A stretch of DNA of 12,261 nt from Propionibacteriaceae bacterium (GTDB taxonomy: Bacteria > Actinomycetota > Actinomycetes > Propionibacteriales > Propionibacteriaceae). Shown piece after piece: positions 1 through 5,835 of this stretch; within the stretch, counting starts at the first letter, position 1; the number at the start of each line of letters is the position of its first letter. The notes under the pieces were generated by a model. That model searched no databases, had not been told where the DNA came from, and saw nothing but the letters and a program-made list of their open reading frames with translations. Made by a program: the position numbers and the translations under genes. Location of the stretch: the NCBI GenBank assembly GCA_021323255.1, contig JAJTCL010000043.1:1-12261 (forward strand), read 5' to 3'.

Positions 1-1545
1 GTCCACAACCGACGGCTTGGCGGCAATGACGTCCACCCGCAGGCCATGCTCCTCGCAGGTGCGGGCCGTCGCCGGCCCAATGACGGCAATGATCGTTGAG
101 GCATGTGGCTTGCCCGCGATGCCGACCAGGTTGCGCACTGTCGATGAGGAGGTGAACACAACGGCGTCGAACTTTCCGGCCTTGATCGCCTCACGCACCG
201 GTGCCGGCGGCGGGGTGGCCCGGACGGTGCGGTAGGCGGTGACGTCCTCCACCTCCCAGCCCAAGTCCTTCAAGCCTTCCGCCAACGTCTCCGTGGCGAT
301 GTCTGCACGGGGCAGAAACACTCTGTTGATCGGATCCAGCACGTCGTCGTACGGCGGGAACTCAGCTGCCAGGCCGGAGGCGGACTGTTCGCCCTGTGGC
401 ACCAGATCGGGCTCGATTCCCCAAGCCTGCAAGGAATTCGCCGTGACCTCACCAACTGCCGCGACCTTCAGACCGGAAAAGGCGCGAGCGTCCAACCCGT
501 ACTCTTCGAACTTCTCGCGTACCGCCCGGACCGCATTGACCGAGGTGAACGCCACCCACTCGTAGCGACCTTCGACCAACCCTCGGATCGCCTTGTCCAT
601 CTGCAGCGGGCTGCGCGGCGGCTCGACGGAGATCGTGGGCACCTCTTCACTGTGAGCGCCATAGGTGCGTAGCCGCGCCACCATCGGCGCTGCCTGGTCC
701 TTGGTACGCGGAACCAGAACTCGCCAGCCGAAGAGAGGCTTGGTCTCATACCAACTCAGCTCGTGACGTTGCTCCGCGGCGGCGCCGATGATGACGTGCA
801 CCGGATCGGAAGCCGGCGCCTTGACCGACCGCACGGCAGCCACCAGCCCATCTACGCTGGTCGTGAGAGTGATCTGTTCGGTGCTGCCTCCGTGCAGGGT
901 GACGACCACATGATCATCTCCCGGTCGCCCAGCAGTCTTCGCCGCCTCCACCAAGCCGCTGATCATCGAGACCACGGTGCTCACCACAATCGTCGCTGCG
1001 GAGCCCCACTGAGTCGTTCCGTTCTTGCTGAATTTGCCATCGGTGACAGAGGCGAACTGCACTCCTCCAGCATGGATCAGATCGATGCCGGCGTACTCAG
1101 GGACTGCGGTGAGGCTGGATACTCCAGGCACCACCTCGAAATCGATGCCACCCCGTACGCATGCTGCGGCCTCGTCGGCGACAGCGTTGTCCAAGAACGG
1201 ATCGCCACTGACGAGCCGCACCACCCGGGCACCGGTCGAGGCCTGCTTGAGCACGATCTTGGCGCGCGCGGAAGGGCTCAATGGCTTGCGAGCTTCGGTC
1301 AGACCGAGGGTGAGGACTTCGGCACCGTCGGCCAGCGTGATGGCTGGATGAGCCAGGATCTCTTGCTGCCGATCATTGTCCAAGATCACCGAACCGGCAT
1401 CGGCGAGAGCCGCAATGGCGCCCAGCGTCAGCAGGTCCGGGTCGCCAGGTCCGGTGCCGACAAAGATCACCCGACCTTTGGCGATCGGCACGGTTGGAGG
1501 GGCAGAGGTGGAGGTCCGGGGCCTACGAGCCGAGGATGTGCTCAC
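1..1545 (-). CDS. hemD: Uroporphyrinogen-III C-methyltransferase-like / uroporphyrinogen-III synthase fusion (3' end cut by window)
   Basis: The reading frame opens at GTG 1545 and stays open for 515 codons to the left edge, so only the C-terminal tail is missing. The start is the only usable one after an in-frame TGA a few codons upstream; its ribosome site is weak. Residues 26-35 hold the SUMT/CobA glycine loop (VGTGPGD), residues 110-116 read RLVSGDP and further on comes EVVPGVSSLTAVPEYAGI, all CobA-type landmarks. From about G273 (GWRVLVPRTK) a HemD domain follows, ending in SSSTVRNL and AVIGPATA segments typical of uroporphyrinogen-III synthase. HemD closes hydroxymethylbilane into uroporphyrinogen III in the cytosol, directly after HemC, the gene just upstream. 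The methyltransferase half would make precorrin-2, but its active-site motifs are altered (see findings), so only the synthase role is secure. Such fusions are usual in Actinomycetota. Confidence 0.93.
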   Translation of the reverse strand, partial: MSTSSARRPRTSTSAPPTVPIAKGRVIFVGTGPGDPDLLTLGAIAALADAGSVILDNDRQQEILAHPAITLADGAEVLTLGLTEARKPLSPSARAKIVLKQASTGARVVRLVSGDPFLDNAVADEAAACVRGGIDFEVVPGVSSLTAVPEYAGIDLIHAGGVQFASVTDGKFSKNGTTQWGSAATIVVSTVVSMISGLVEAAKTAGRPGDDHVVVTLHGGSTEQITLTTSVDGLVAAVRSVKAPASDPVHVIIGAAAEQRHELSWYETKPLFGWRVLVPRTKDQAAPMVARLRTYGAHSEEVPTISVEPPRSPLQMDKAIRGLVEGRYEWVAFTSVNAVRAVREKFEEYGLDARAFSGLKVAAVGEVTANSLQAWGIEPDLVPQGEQSASGLAAEFPPYDDVLDPINRVFLPRADIATETLAEGLKDLGWEVEDVTAYRTVRATPPPAPVREAIKAGKFDAVVFTSSSTVRNLVGIAGKPHASTIIAVIGPATARTCEEHGLRVDVIAAKPSVVD

Positions 1546-1569
1546 TGACTTCTCGCGTTCTGTTGTTCA

Positions 1570-1596
1570 GCTCAGCCGCCTCTCGGCGGTCAGAGC
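1570..1596 (-). other. Stem-loop in the hemC-hemD spacer
   Basis: In the 61-base gap between hemC and hemD, the minus strand reads CCGCC-GAGA-GGCGG, a 5-bp GC stem capped by a GNRA-type GAGA tetraloop (plus 1576-1589). Outside it, GCTC and GAGC (1593-1596 and 1570-1573) can pair across a small internal loop of TGA against CT. There is no following U-run, so it does not look like a strong intrinsic terminator. An mRNA processing or stabilising structure that tunes hemD relative to hemC is an inference. Confidence 0.5.
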
Positions 1597-1606
1597 ATGA
1601 GGTTGC

Positions 1607-2608
1607 TCAAACGTGCTGCTCCCGCAACTGCGCCAGCACGTCACCAGCCTGGGCGACCCCGAACTGCTCCGGATCAGTGGATGATCCGCGCGCCTCCAGC
1701 CGTAGGACTGAGCCTGCTTTGGTGGGTTCTGACAAGTTGCTCAGTAACGTTCTCCCAATTACCGCCGTCAGAGTCAAATCGAGACTTGTACCACGGAGTG
1801 CTGTCACCACTGCATGGGCCCCCACAGGGGCAGTGCAGCCAGCTTCCAGTGCAGCAAGAAAACCCCGCTCTACAAGGGATTCTGCTCGCGCAACTGGGTT
1901 GTCGAGAAGTGCCAAGCGGTCCCGTATCTCAATGCTGAGAGAACGATGAATTTCTAGCGCGAGGGCTCCTTGTCCAGGTGCTGGAAGCATCACCTGATGA
2001 TCAAGAATCTGTGCTGGGAGTTGTTTGACGACGATCCCTTCTGGGGCCGTATCTATCGCCGGCAGTAGGCCGAGCCGGCGCAACCCAGCAGCGGCCAAGA
2101 TCACCGCATCGACTTTTGCCTCTCGTACCCGCTCGATTCGGGTCTCGACATTCCCTCGAATCGGTACTACCTCCAGCTGGAGGCCCCGCTCCGCCGCCCA
2201 ATCGATCATCTGCATCGCGCGGCGCGGAGCGCCGGTGCCGATCCGGGCTCCGTCGAACAGATCATCGAGTTGGCGGCCCACCAGGACATCCCGAGTGTCC
2301 TCACGCACCGGAATGGCGATGATCTCCAGATCCTCTGCTGCCGTGGTCGGAAGATCCTTCAAGGAGTGCACCGCGAGATCGATCTCATCTCGACGGAGCG
2401 CATCGCGTACCGCGCTCACGAAGACCCCGGTGCCGCCGATCTCGGTGAGTTGGCGCTGATCAAGATCACCGGCTGTGGTAATGCCGACAAAACTCACCTC
2501 GATGCCGCCGGCGGCCAGTGCGGTGGCTACCTCGTTCGCCTGCGCGCGGGCCAGCGCCGACGTACGAGCGCCCAGCCGGATCGGCCGAGTCGGGGATGCT
2601 CCAGACAT
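1607..2608 (-). CDS. hemC: Hydroxymethylbilane synthase (porphobilinogen deaminase)
   Basis: HemC joins four porphobilinogen molecules into linear hydroxymethylbilane, the substrate of HemD encoded next. The 333-residue length suits the family. Visible motifs are RLGARTSALARAQA at the N terminus, HSLKDLP at about residues 81-87 with the catalytic Asp at about 85, GTGAPRR, RGNVETR, AAAGLRRLG, LPAPGQGALALE, and EAGCTAPVGA, whose Cys (about residue 258) should carry the dipyrromethane cofactor. ATG 2608 is chosen because a GGA sits about 7 bases upstream and the protein then begins with the usual short leader before the core; TTG codons at 2620 and 2617 are alternatives that add only a few residues. 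It lies 16 bases after hemA and is surely cotranscribed with it. Confidence 0.96.
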   Translation of the reverse strand: MSGASPTRPIRLGARTSALARAQANEVATALAAGGIEVSFVGITTAGDLDQRQLTEIGGTGVFVSAVRDALRRDEIDLAVHSLKDLPTTAAEDLEIIAIPVREDTRDVLVGRQLDDLFDGARIGTGAPRRAMQMIDWAAERGLQLEVVPIRGNVETRIERVREAKVDAVILAAAGLRRLGLLPAIDTAPEGIVVKQLPAQILDHQVMLPAPGQGALALEIHRSLSIEIRDRLALLDNPVARAESLVERGFLAALEAGCTAPVGAHAVVTALRGTSLDLTLTAVIGRTLLSNLSEPTKAGSVLRLEARGSSTDPEQFGVAQAGDVLAQLREQHV

Positions 2609-2624
2609 CAGGTCCAACAAAGCA

Positions 2625-3899
2625 TCAGGGGCCCACCTCTGGTGACATCACCGCGGCGACGGCCTGGGGGTCGAGCGCGAAGAGCTCACGTAGCGCGGCG
2701 GCGTAGTCGACGGCGTCAGGCTCGGATGAGAGCTCCTGTACTCGTACGGTCGGCGCATGCAGCAGCTTTTCGACGATACGTCGCATGCTTCGCTGGATCT
2801 GATCGCGTTCATGATCATCAAGATCGGGCAGCCGGGCGTCCAACCGGCGCAATTCAGCTGCCACTACTTCCGAGGCCATTGAACGCAGCGCGACGACCGT
2901 TGGGGCGACCTGGGCGGCTCGGCGCAAGCCAAGGAAGTCGGCCACCTCTTCTCGAACGAGGGAGCGGGCATCCTCGATTTCCTGGGCGCTGGCTGCGTCT
3001 GGTTGTTCGCTAACCAACCGATCCAGGTTGACCAGGCAGATGCCTTGCTCAACGACCTGTGGTGCCACATCGGCTGGAAGGGCGAGATCGACGACTCCCC
3101 GCACTGGGGTACCCGCCAGGTCGTCGGCGCTGATGGTGAGCGTCCGAGCTCCGGTGCAGGTCACCAGAACATCGGTCTCCGCTAGCGCCTGGGCGAGATC
3201 TGCGAGCTCGACGGCCTTCCCGCCGACCGCTTCGGCCAACCGCTCGGCGCGCGCCAGCGTGCGATTGGCGCATATAACCGATGCGCCGTCAGCCGCTGCG
3301 GTTCGGGCTGCTAACCCGGCCATCGCGCCGGCCCCGACGACGAGTACGCGCTGCCCATCGAGCCCACCCAGCTGGTCGGTCAGCAGCCCGTACGCGGCGC
3401 TCACCAGCGAACGACCGGCCGATCCGACCCCGGTCTCGCTGTGGACCCGCTTCCCGACCCGGATCGCCTGTTGGAACAAGGAATTGAGAATCGGGCCAAC
3501 GGTCTCGTGGGACTGGCCGAGGGTCAGAGCACTCTTGACCTGCCCGAGAATCTGGCTTTCGCCGATCACCAGCGAATCAAGGCCGGAAGCCACCGAGAAC
3601 GCGTGGGCGACTGCACCCTCGTCGAAGAACACCGCACACAACGCCCGCAGCTCGCTACCACGGAGGCCGGCAACATCGGCGAGGGCCTGTGTCGCCTCGT
3701 CCAAGGCGCCGTGAAACCGCGACACAGACGCATAGACCTCGGTCCGGTTGCAGGTGGACAAGACCATCGCCTCGTCGATGTGCTCGGATTCCATGAGCTG
3801 TTCGGCGAGCTTCGCAGAAGCGGGCGAATCCAGGGCCAGCTGACCCAGATGTGAGACCGAAGTCGACTTGTGCGAGACGCTCACCACCAGGATGCTCAT
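2625..3899 (-). CDS. hemA: Glutamyl-tRNA reductase
   Basis: HemA reduces glutamyl-tRNA(Glu) with NADPH to glutamate-1-semialdehyde, the committed step of the C5 route to tetrapyrroles. The 424-residue protein has the catalytic motif STCNRTE with Cys50, the ESQILGQVK segment (114-122), a LFQQAIRVGKRVHSETG helix (about 141-157), an NADPH-binding loop VVGAGAMA (187-194), ANRT after the next strand, DLALPADV (271-278), and a long helical C-terminal dimerisation domain from about 310. All family landmarks are intact. The ATG overlaps the rex stop codon in an ATGA tetranucleotide, so translational coupling to rex is likely, and an AGAGG lies 9 bases upstream. Placement under the Rex-controlled promoter would tie heme precursor supply to cellular NADH. 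Confidence 0.97.
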   Translation of the reverse strand: MSILVVSVSHKSTSVSHLGQLALDSPASAKLAEQLMESEHIDEAMVLSTCNRTEVYASVSRFHGALDEATQALADVAGLRGSELRALCAVFFDEGAVAHAFSVASGLDSLVIGESQILGQVKSALTLGQSHETVGPILNSLFQQAIRVGKRVHSETGVGSAGRSLVSAAYGLLTDQLGGLDGQRVLVVGAGAMAGLAARTAAADGASVICANRTLARAERLAEAVGGKAVELADLAQALAETDVLVTCTGARTLTISADDLAGTPVRGVVDLALPADVAPQVVEQGICLVNLDRLVSEQPDAASAQEIEDARSLVREEVADFLGLRRAAQVAPTVVALRSMASEVVAAELRRLDARLPDLDDHERDQIQRSMRRIVEKLLHAPTVRVQELSSEPDAVDYAAALRELFALDPQAVAAVMSPEVGP

Positions 3900-4636
3900 G
3901 AACTCGTGCCTCTGCTCTCAGCCAGGACCTGGCTGCTGTCGTCGGTCTTGCGTTGCTCGTGATAGGCCAGAATCTGCAACTCTTGGCCGAGGTCGACTTT
4001 ACGGACATTGACCCCATCTGGCACCACGAGCACTGTGGGTGCGAAGTTGAGGATGCTTGTGACCCCGAGATACACCAGTCGGTCGGCAACAGCCTGGGCG
4101 GCCTCAGCCGGAGTCGCGATCACCGCGATCACGGCACCCGTTCGGGCGACGACGTCCTCGAGTTCGCTGAGGTCGGAGATGGCGAGGCCATGAATCCGCT
4201 TGCCCACCAACTCCGGTGAGGTGTCGATCAAGCCGACGACACGAAACCCATGCGAGTAGAAACCGGAGTAGTTGGCCAAAGCCGTGCCGAGGTTGCCCAG
4301 GCCCACGATGATCACAGGCCAGTCGTGAGCAGAGCCCACAGCCCGGCCGATCTGGAGCCGGAGGTACTGCACGTCATAGCCGACCCCCCGAGTGCCGTAG
4401 GAGCCCAGATACGAGAGGTCCTTGCGAAGCTGGGCTGAATTCACGCCCGCAGCCTCGGCGAGCGCACCGCTGCTGATGGTGTCGATCCGCTGCTCACCGA
4501 GCTGGTTGAGGGCTCGAAGGTAAACAGGCAGCCGAGCAACGGTAGCGTCCGGAATTCCCTTGAGGGTGGCGACCGTTCGCCAATGCTGACCTGCCGCCGT
4601 ACGCGACGGCGGGTCAGTTGGGAAGGTATGCGACAC
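3896..4636 (-). CDS. rex: Redox-sensing transcriptional repressor Rex
   Basis: Rex binds DNA when NAD+ dominates and leaves it when NADH rises, controlling respiratory and fermentative genes. The N-terminal winged helix covers about residues 27-90, with VARLPVYLRALNQL and the recognition region AGVNSAQLRKDLSYLGSYGTRGVGYDV. The Rossmann fold follows with GLGNLG at 112-117, and the C-terminal domain-swap helix reads LGQELQILAYHEQR. The frame stays open to GTG 4726, but GTG 4636 is preferred: it has AGGAG 4 bases upstream, gives a 246-residue protein, and places the promoter and Rex operator outside the gene, whereas the 4726 start would put them inside coding sequence. It is the first gene of rex-hemA-hemC-hemD, an order also known from Streptomyces, and is probably autoregulated. 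Confidence 0.95.
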   Translation of the reverse strand: MSHTFPTDPPSRTAAGQHWRTVATLKGIPDATVARLPVYLRALNQLGEQRIDTISSGALAEAAGVNSAQLRKDLSYLGSYGTRGVGYDVQYLRLQIGRAVGSAHDWPVIIVGLGNLGTALANYSGFYSHGFRVVGLIDTSPELVGKRIHGLAISDLSELEDVVARTGAVIAVIATPAEAAQAVADRLVYLGVTSILNFAPTVLVVPDGVNVRKVDLGQELQILAYHEQRKTDDSSQVLAESRGTSS

Positions 4637-4673
4637 ACCACTCCTGAATCGGCGCTCAGATCCAAACAGCGCC

Positions 4674-4703
4674 ACTCTAGGACGTTTGTGAATGACTGCA
4701 CAA
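4674..4703 (-). promoter_or_regulatory. Predicted promoter of rex-hemACD
   Basis: Reading leftward, TTGTGC (4703-4698) acts as a -35 box and TAGAGT (4679-4674) as a -10 box of the actinobacterial TANNNT type, separated by 18 bases. A transcript would begin near 4667, leaving a leader of about 30 bases before the rex GTG at 4636. The boxes overlap the Rex operator, as expected for repression by blocking RNA polymerase. Confidence 0.6.
4686..4703. promoter_or_regulatory. Rex operator (ROP site)
   Basis: The plus strand reads TTGTGAATGACTGCACAA. The known Rex consensus is TTGTGAA-N4-TTCACAA, and this site differs at a single base of the second half (TGCACAA). It lies 50-67 bases upstream of the rex start and covers the -35 box and part of the spacer of the predicted promoter. 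Seeing a near-perfect Rex site directly ahead of rex strongly suggests autorepression relieved by NADH, with hemACD controlled in the same step. Confidence 0.85.
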
Positions 4704-4820
4704 TCTGTTGAGAGCTGCTCGCGCACGCGCGCTGGGACCCGCCTACTTCGTCGTCGCTCACAGACGAAAAACGTGTCTGCTCACTCCTTCTCAGTACGGC
4801 GGGCGCGCGATTCCCGACGC

Positions 4821-4845
4821 CCGCAGCTGATCGAATTAGCTGCGG
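4821..4845. terminator. Perfect 8-bp stem-loop, possible terminator
   Basis: CCGCAGCT (4821-4828) pairs exactly with AGCTGCGG (4838-4845) around a 9-base A/T-rich loop. It sits between the end of the ASCH gene and the rex promoter, where a terminator would insulate the two leftward units. There is no U-run on either side, so termination is unproven; many high-GC actinobacterial terminators lack one. A symmetrical protein-binding site is the alternative. Confidence 0.4.
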
Positions 4846-4898
4846 CCTCGCTGTCGGAAACGCACGTCCACGTTCGTTCCGGTCACGACGCACGCGAT

Positions 4899-4931
4899 GC
4901 AACGCATGTAGTGCGCCAGCAACGCGTGTAG
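4899..4931. repeat. Pair of 13-base direct repeats with a 20-base period
   Basis: GCAACGCATGTAG (4899-4911) and GCAACGCGTGTAG (4919-4931) match at 12 of 13 positions, with starts exactly 20 bases apart, about two turns of DNA. They lie in the spacer downstream of the ASCH gene, roughly 200 bases upstream of the rex promoter. A pair of protein-binding half sites is possible, but no regulator can be named. Confidence 0.45.
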
Positions 4932-4932
4932 A

Positions 4933-4945
4933 GCTCGGTCCGAGC
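4933..4945 (-). terminator. Short GC palindrome just after the ASCH stop codon
   Basis: GCTCGG-T-CCGAGC is a perfect inverted repeat 7 bases beyond the ASCH gene stop (TGA at 4955-4953). In leftward RNA it can fold as GCTCG-GAC-CGAGC. It is short and without a U-run, so it is at best a weak transcript-end structure for the ligase-glutaredoxin-ASCH unit. Confidence 0.3.
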
Positions 4946-4952
4946 AGGGCTC

Positions 4953-5537
4953 TCAGCGCGACGAGTCAAGTGCTGCAAGATAGGCGCGGCCCCGTGGCGA
5001 GAGCCGGTAGCCGCGCTGCAGCGACTCGGTCAGCCCGAGCGCCTTCAGCCGGCGCACCCGAAGCTTGTACGCCTGACGCTCTTGGCCGACCTCCGCCGCG
5101 AGATCGGTCGACACCACTCCTGGCAGCCTTTGAATCTGCCGCAGCGTGCTGTAGGTCCAGGGCTGCTGGGCTGCGCGATCCATCCGGTCCAGCCGCACCC
5201 TCAACGCCAAGACATCTGCAGGAGTCAGGTCATCGGAGCGACGCAGGGCAACCCGCGGGTCAGGTCCGGCCAAGGTGATGCCGATCCGGTAGAGATCCCC
5301 ACTGCCCTTGGCGCTGGTCCACTTGACCAGGGCGGTGACCGAGTCGAAGCCGGCGTCAGCGGCGTTTTGGTCAGTCAGCTGGTCCTCGTCGGCTGCAGCG
5401 ATGGAGGTGACCTCGACGACTCCGGCGGGTGTGGTGAACCTCGAACCGACCTTGGGTCGTACCACCTCCCAGCGTCGATACGTGCAGCTCACCGTGCCCT
5501 CAGTCAGACCACGCAGCGTGGCAGCAGTGAACAACAT
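4953..5537 (-). CDS. ASCH domain protein with C-terminal winged helix
   Basis: The 194-residue protein begins with a segment typical of actinobacterial ASCH (PUA-like) proteins: MLFTAATLRGLTEGTVSCTYRRW, then RPKVGSRFTTPAGVVEV, the acidic DQLTDQNAADAGFDSV, and LYRIGITLAGPDPR, ending near residue 100. ASCH domains are thought to bind RNA or modified bases. Residues about 115-190 look like a winged helix, with the helices TLRQIQRLPG, STDLAAEVGQ and QAYKLRVRRLKALGLTES and the wing QRGYRLSPRGRAYL. It is therefore probably a nucleic-acid-binding regulator; target and ligand are unknown. The gene begins 6 bases after the glutaredoxin-like gene, with no good ribosome site, which points to translational coupling, and is the last gene before the rex control region. 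I do not know an experimental function for this architecture. Confidence 0.78.
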   Translation of the reverse strand: MLFTAATLRGLTEGTVSCTYRRWEVVRPKVGSRFTTPAGVVEVTSIAAADEDQLTDQNAADAGFDSVTALVKWTSAKGSGDLYRIGITLAGPDPRVALRRSDDLTPADVLALRVRLDRMDRAAQQPWTYSTLRQIQRLPGVVSTDLAAEVGQERQAYKLRVRRLKALGLTESLQRGYRLSPRGRAYLAALDSSR

Positions 5538-5543
5538 CGGGCT

Positions 5544-5807
5544 TTAGCGAGACCGCAGCAAAGCAGCCTTGAGCCGTACCGGATCCACCCGCCAGAAGTC
5601 GTGCTGCACGCCGTCGACGAACGTCACAGGCACCTGCTCGGTGTAGCGCCGCTGCAGGTCCGGGTCGCTGTCGATATCGAGCACGGCGTACGCCTCGCCG
5701 GTTTCGGCACAAACAGCAGCCACCTGCGCGATCGCCTCGTCACACAGATGGCAGCCCTGTCGGGTCAGTACGACGACGCGCTCTGCGCGCCCGGCGAATG
5801 TCGTCAT
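5544..5807 (-). CDS. Glutaredoxin-like protein (DUF836 family)
   Basis: This 87-residue thioredoxin-fold protein has VVVLTRQGCHLCDEA with a CHLC dithiol motif at residues 19-22, the central AYAVLDIDSDPDLQRRY strand and helix, and VPVTFVDG with the cis-proline typical of the fold. It probably acts as a small cytosolic thiol-disulfide exchange protein; its partner is not known. ATG 5807 is preferred over ATG 5816 because GGAGGG (5817-5822) then lies 9 bases upstream, whereas it would touch the earlier ATG. It follows the ligase gene by 28 bases and precedes the ASCH gene by 6. A small thioredoxin-like gene near hemA also occurs in mycobacteria (Rv0508, from memory), which supports a long-standing neighbourhood. 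Confidence 0.88.
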   Translation of the reverse strand: MTTFAGRAERVVVLTRQGCHLCDEAIAQVAAVCAETGEAYAVLDIDSDPDLQRRYTEQVPVTFVDGVQHDFWRVDPVRLKAALLRSR

Positions 5808-5835
5808 CGACGCCATCCCTCCGACTCAAGTCCTG

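Larger units (their letters stand above)
4637..4952. other. Intergenic region between the ASCH gene and rex
   Basis: This 316-base stretch has no convincing gene. It holds the rex leader, the predicted promoter with Rex operator (4674-4703), a perfect 8-bp stem-loop (4821-4845), a 13-base direct repeat pair (4899-4931) and a short palindrome next to the ASCH stop codon (4933-4945). Open frames crossing it on either strand have no recognisable protein motifs. Confidence 0.7.

Noticed and set aside
763..1548. 261-codon open frame on the plus strand
   Set aside because: It is antisense to the CobA/HemD fusion, whose minus-strand frame is uninterrupted and full of family motifs; the plus frame has no recognisable domain.
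4637..4726. N-terminal extension of Rex to GTG 4726
   Set aside because: The extension would contain the promoter and Rex operator, has no similarity to known Rex N termini, and a ribosome site precedes GTG 4636.
4758..4780. CAGACGAAAAACGTGTCTG hairpin-like sequence as a terminator
   Set aside because: The stem needs a bulge and the A/T run lies in the loop rather than after the stem, so it is not a credible terminator.
4441..4902. 153-codon minus frame over the rex promoter
   Set aside because: It overlaps rex in another frame, is Arg/Ser-rich and has no domain; the interval is better explained as a control region.
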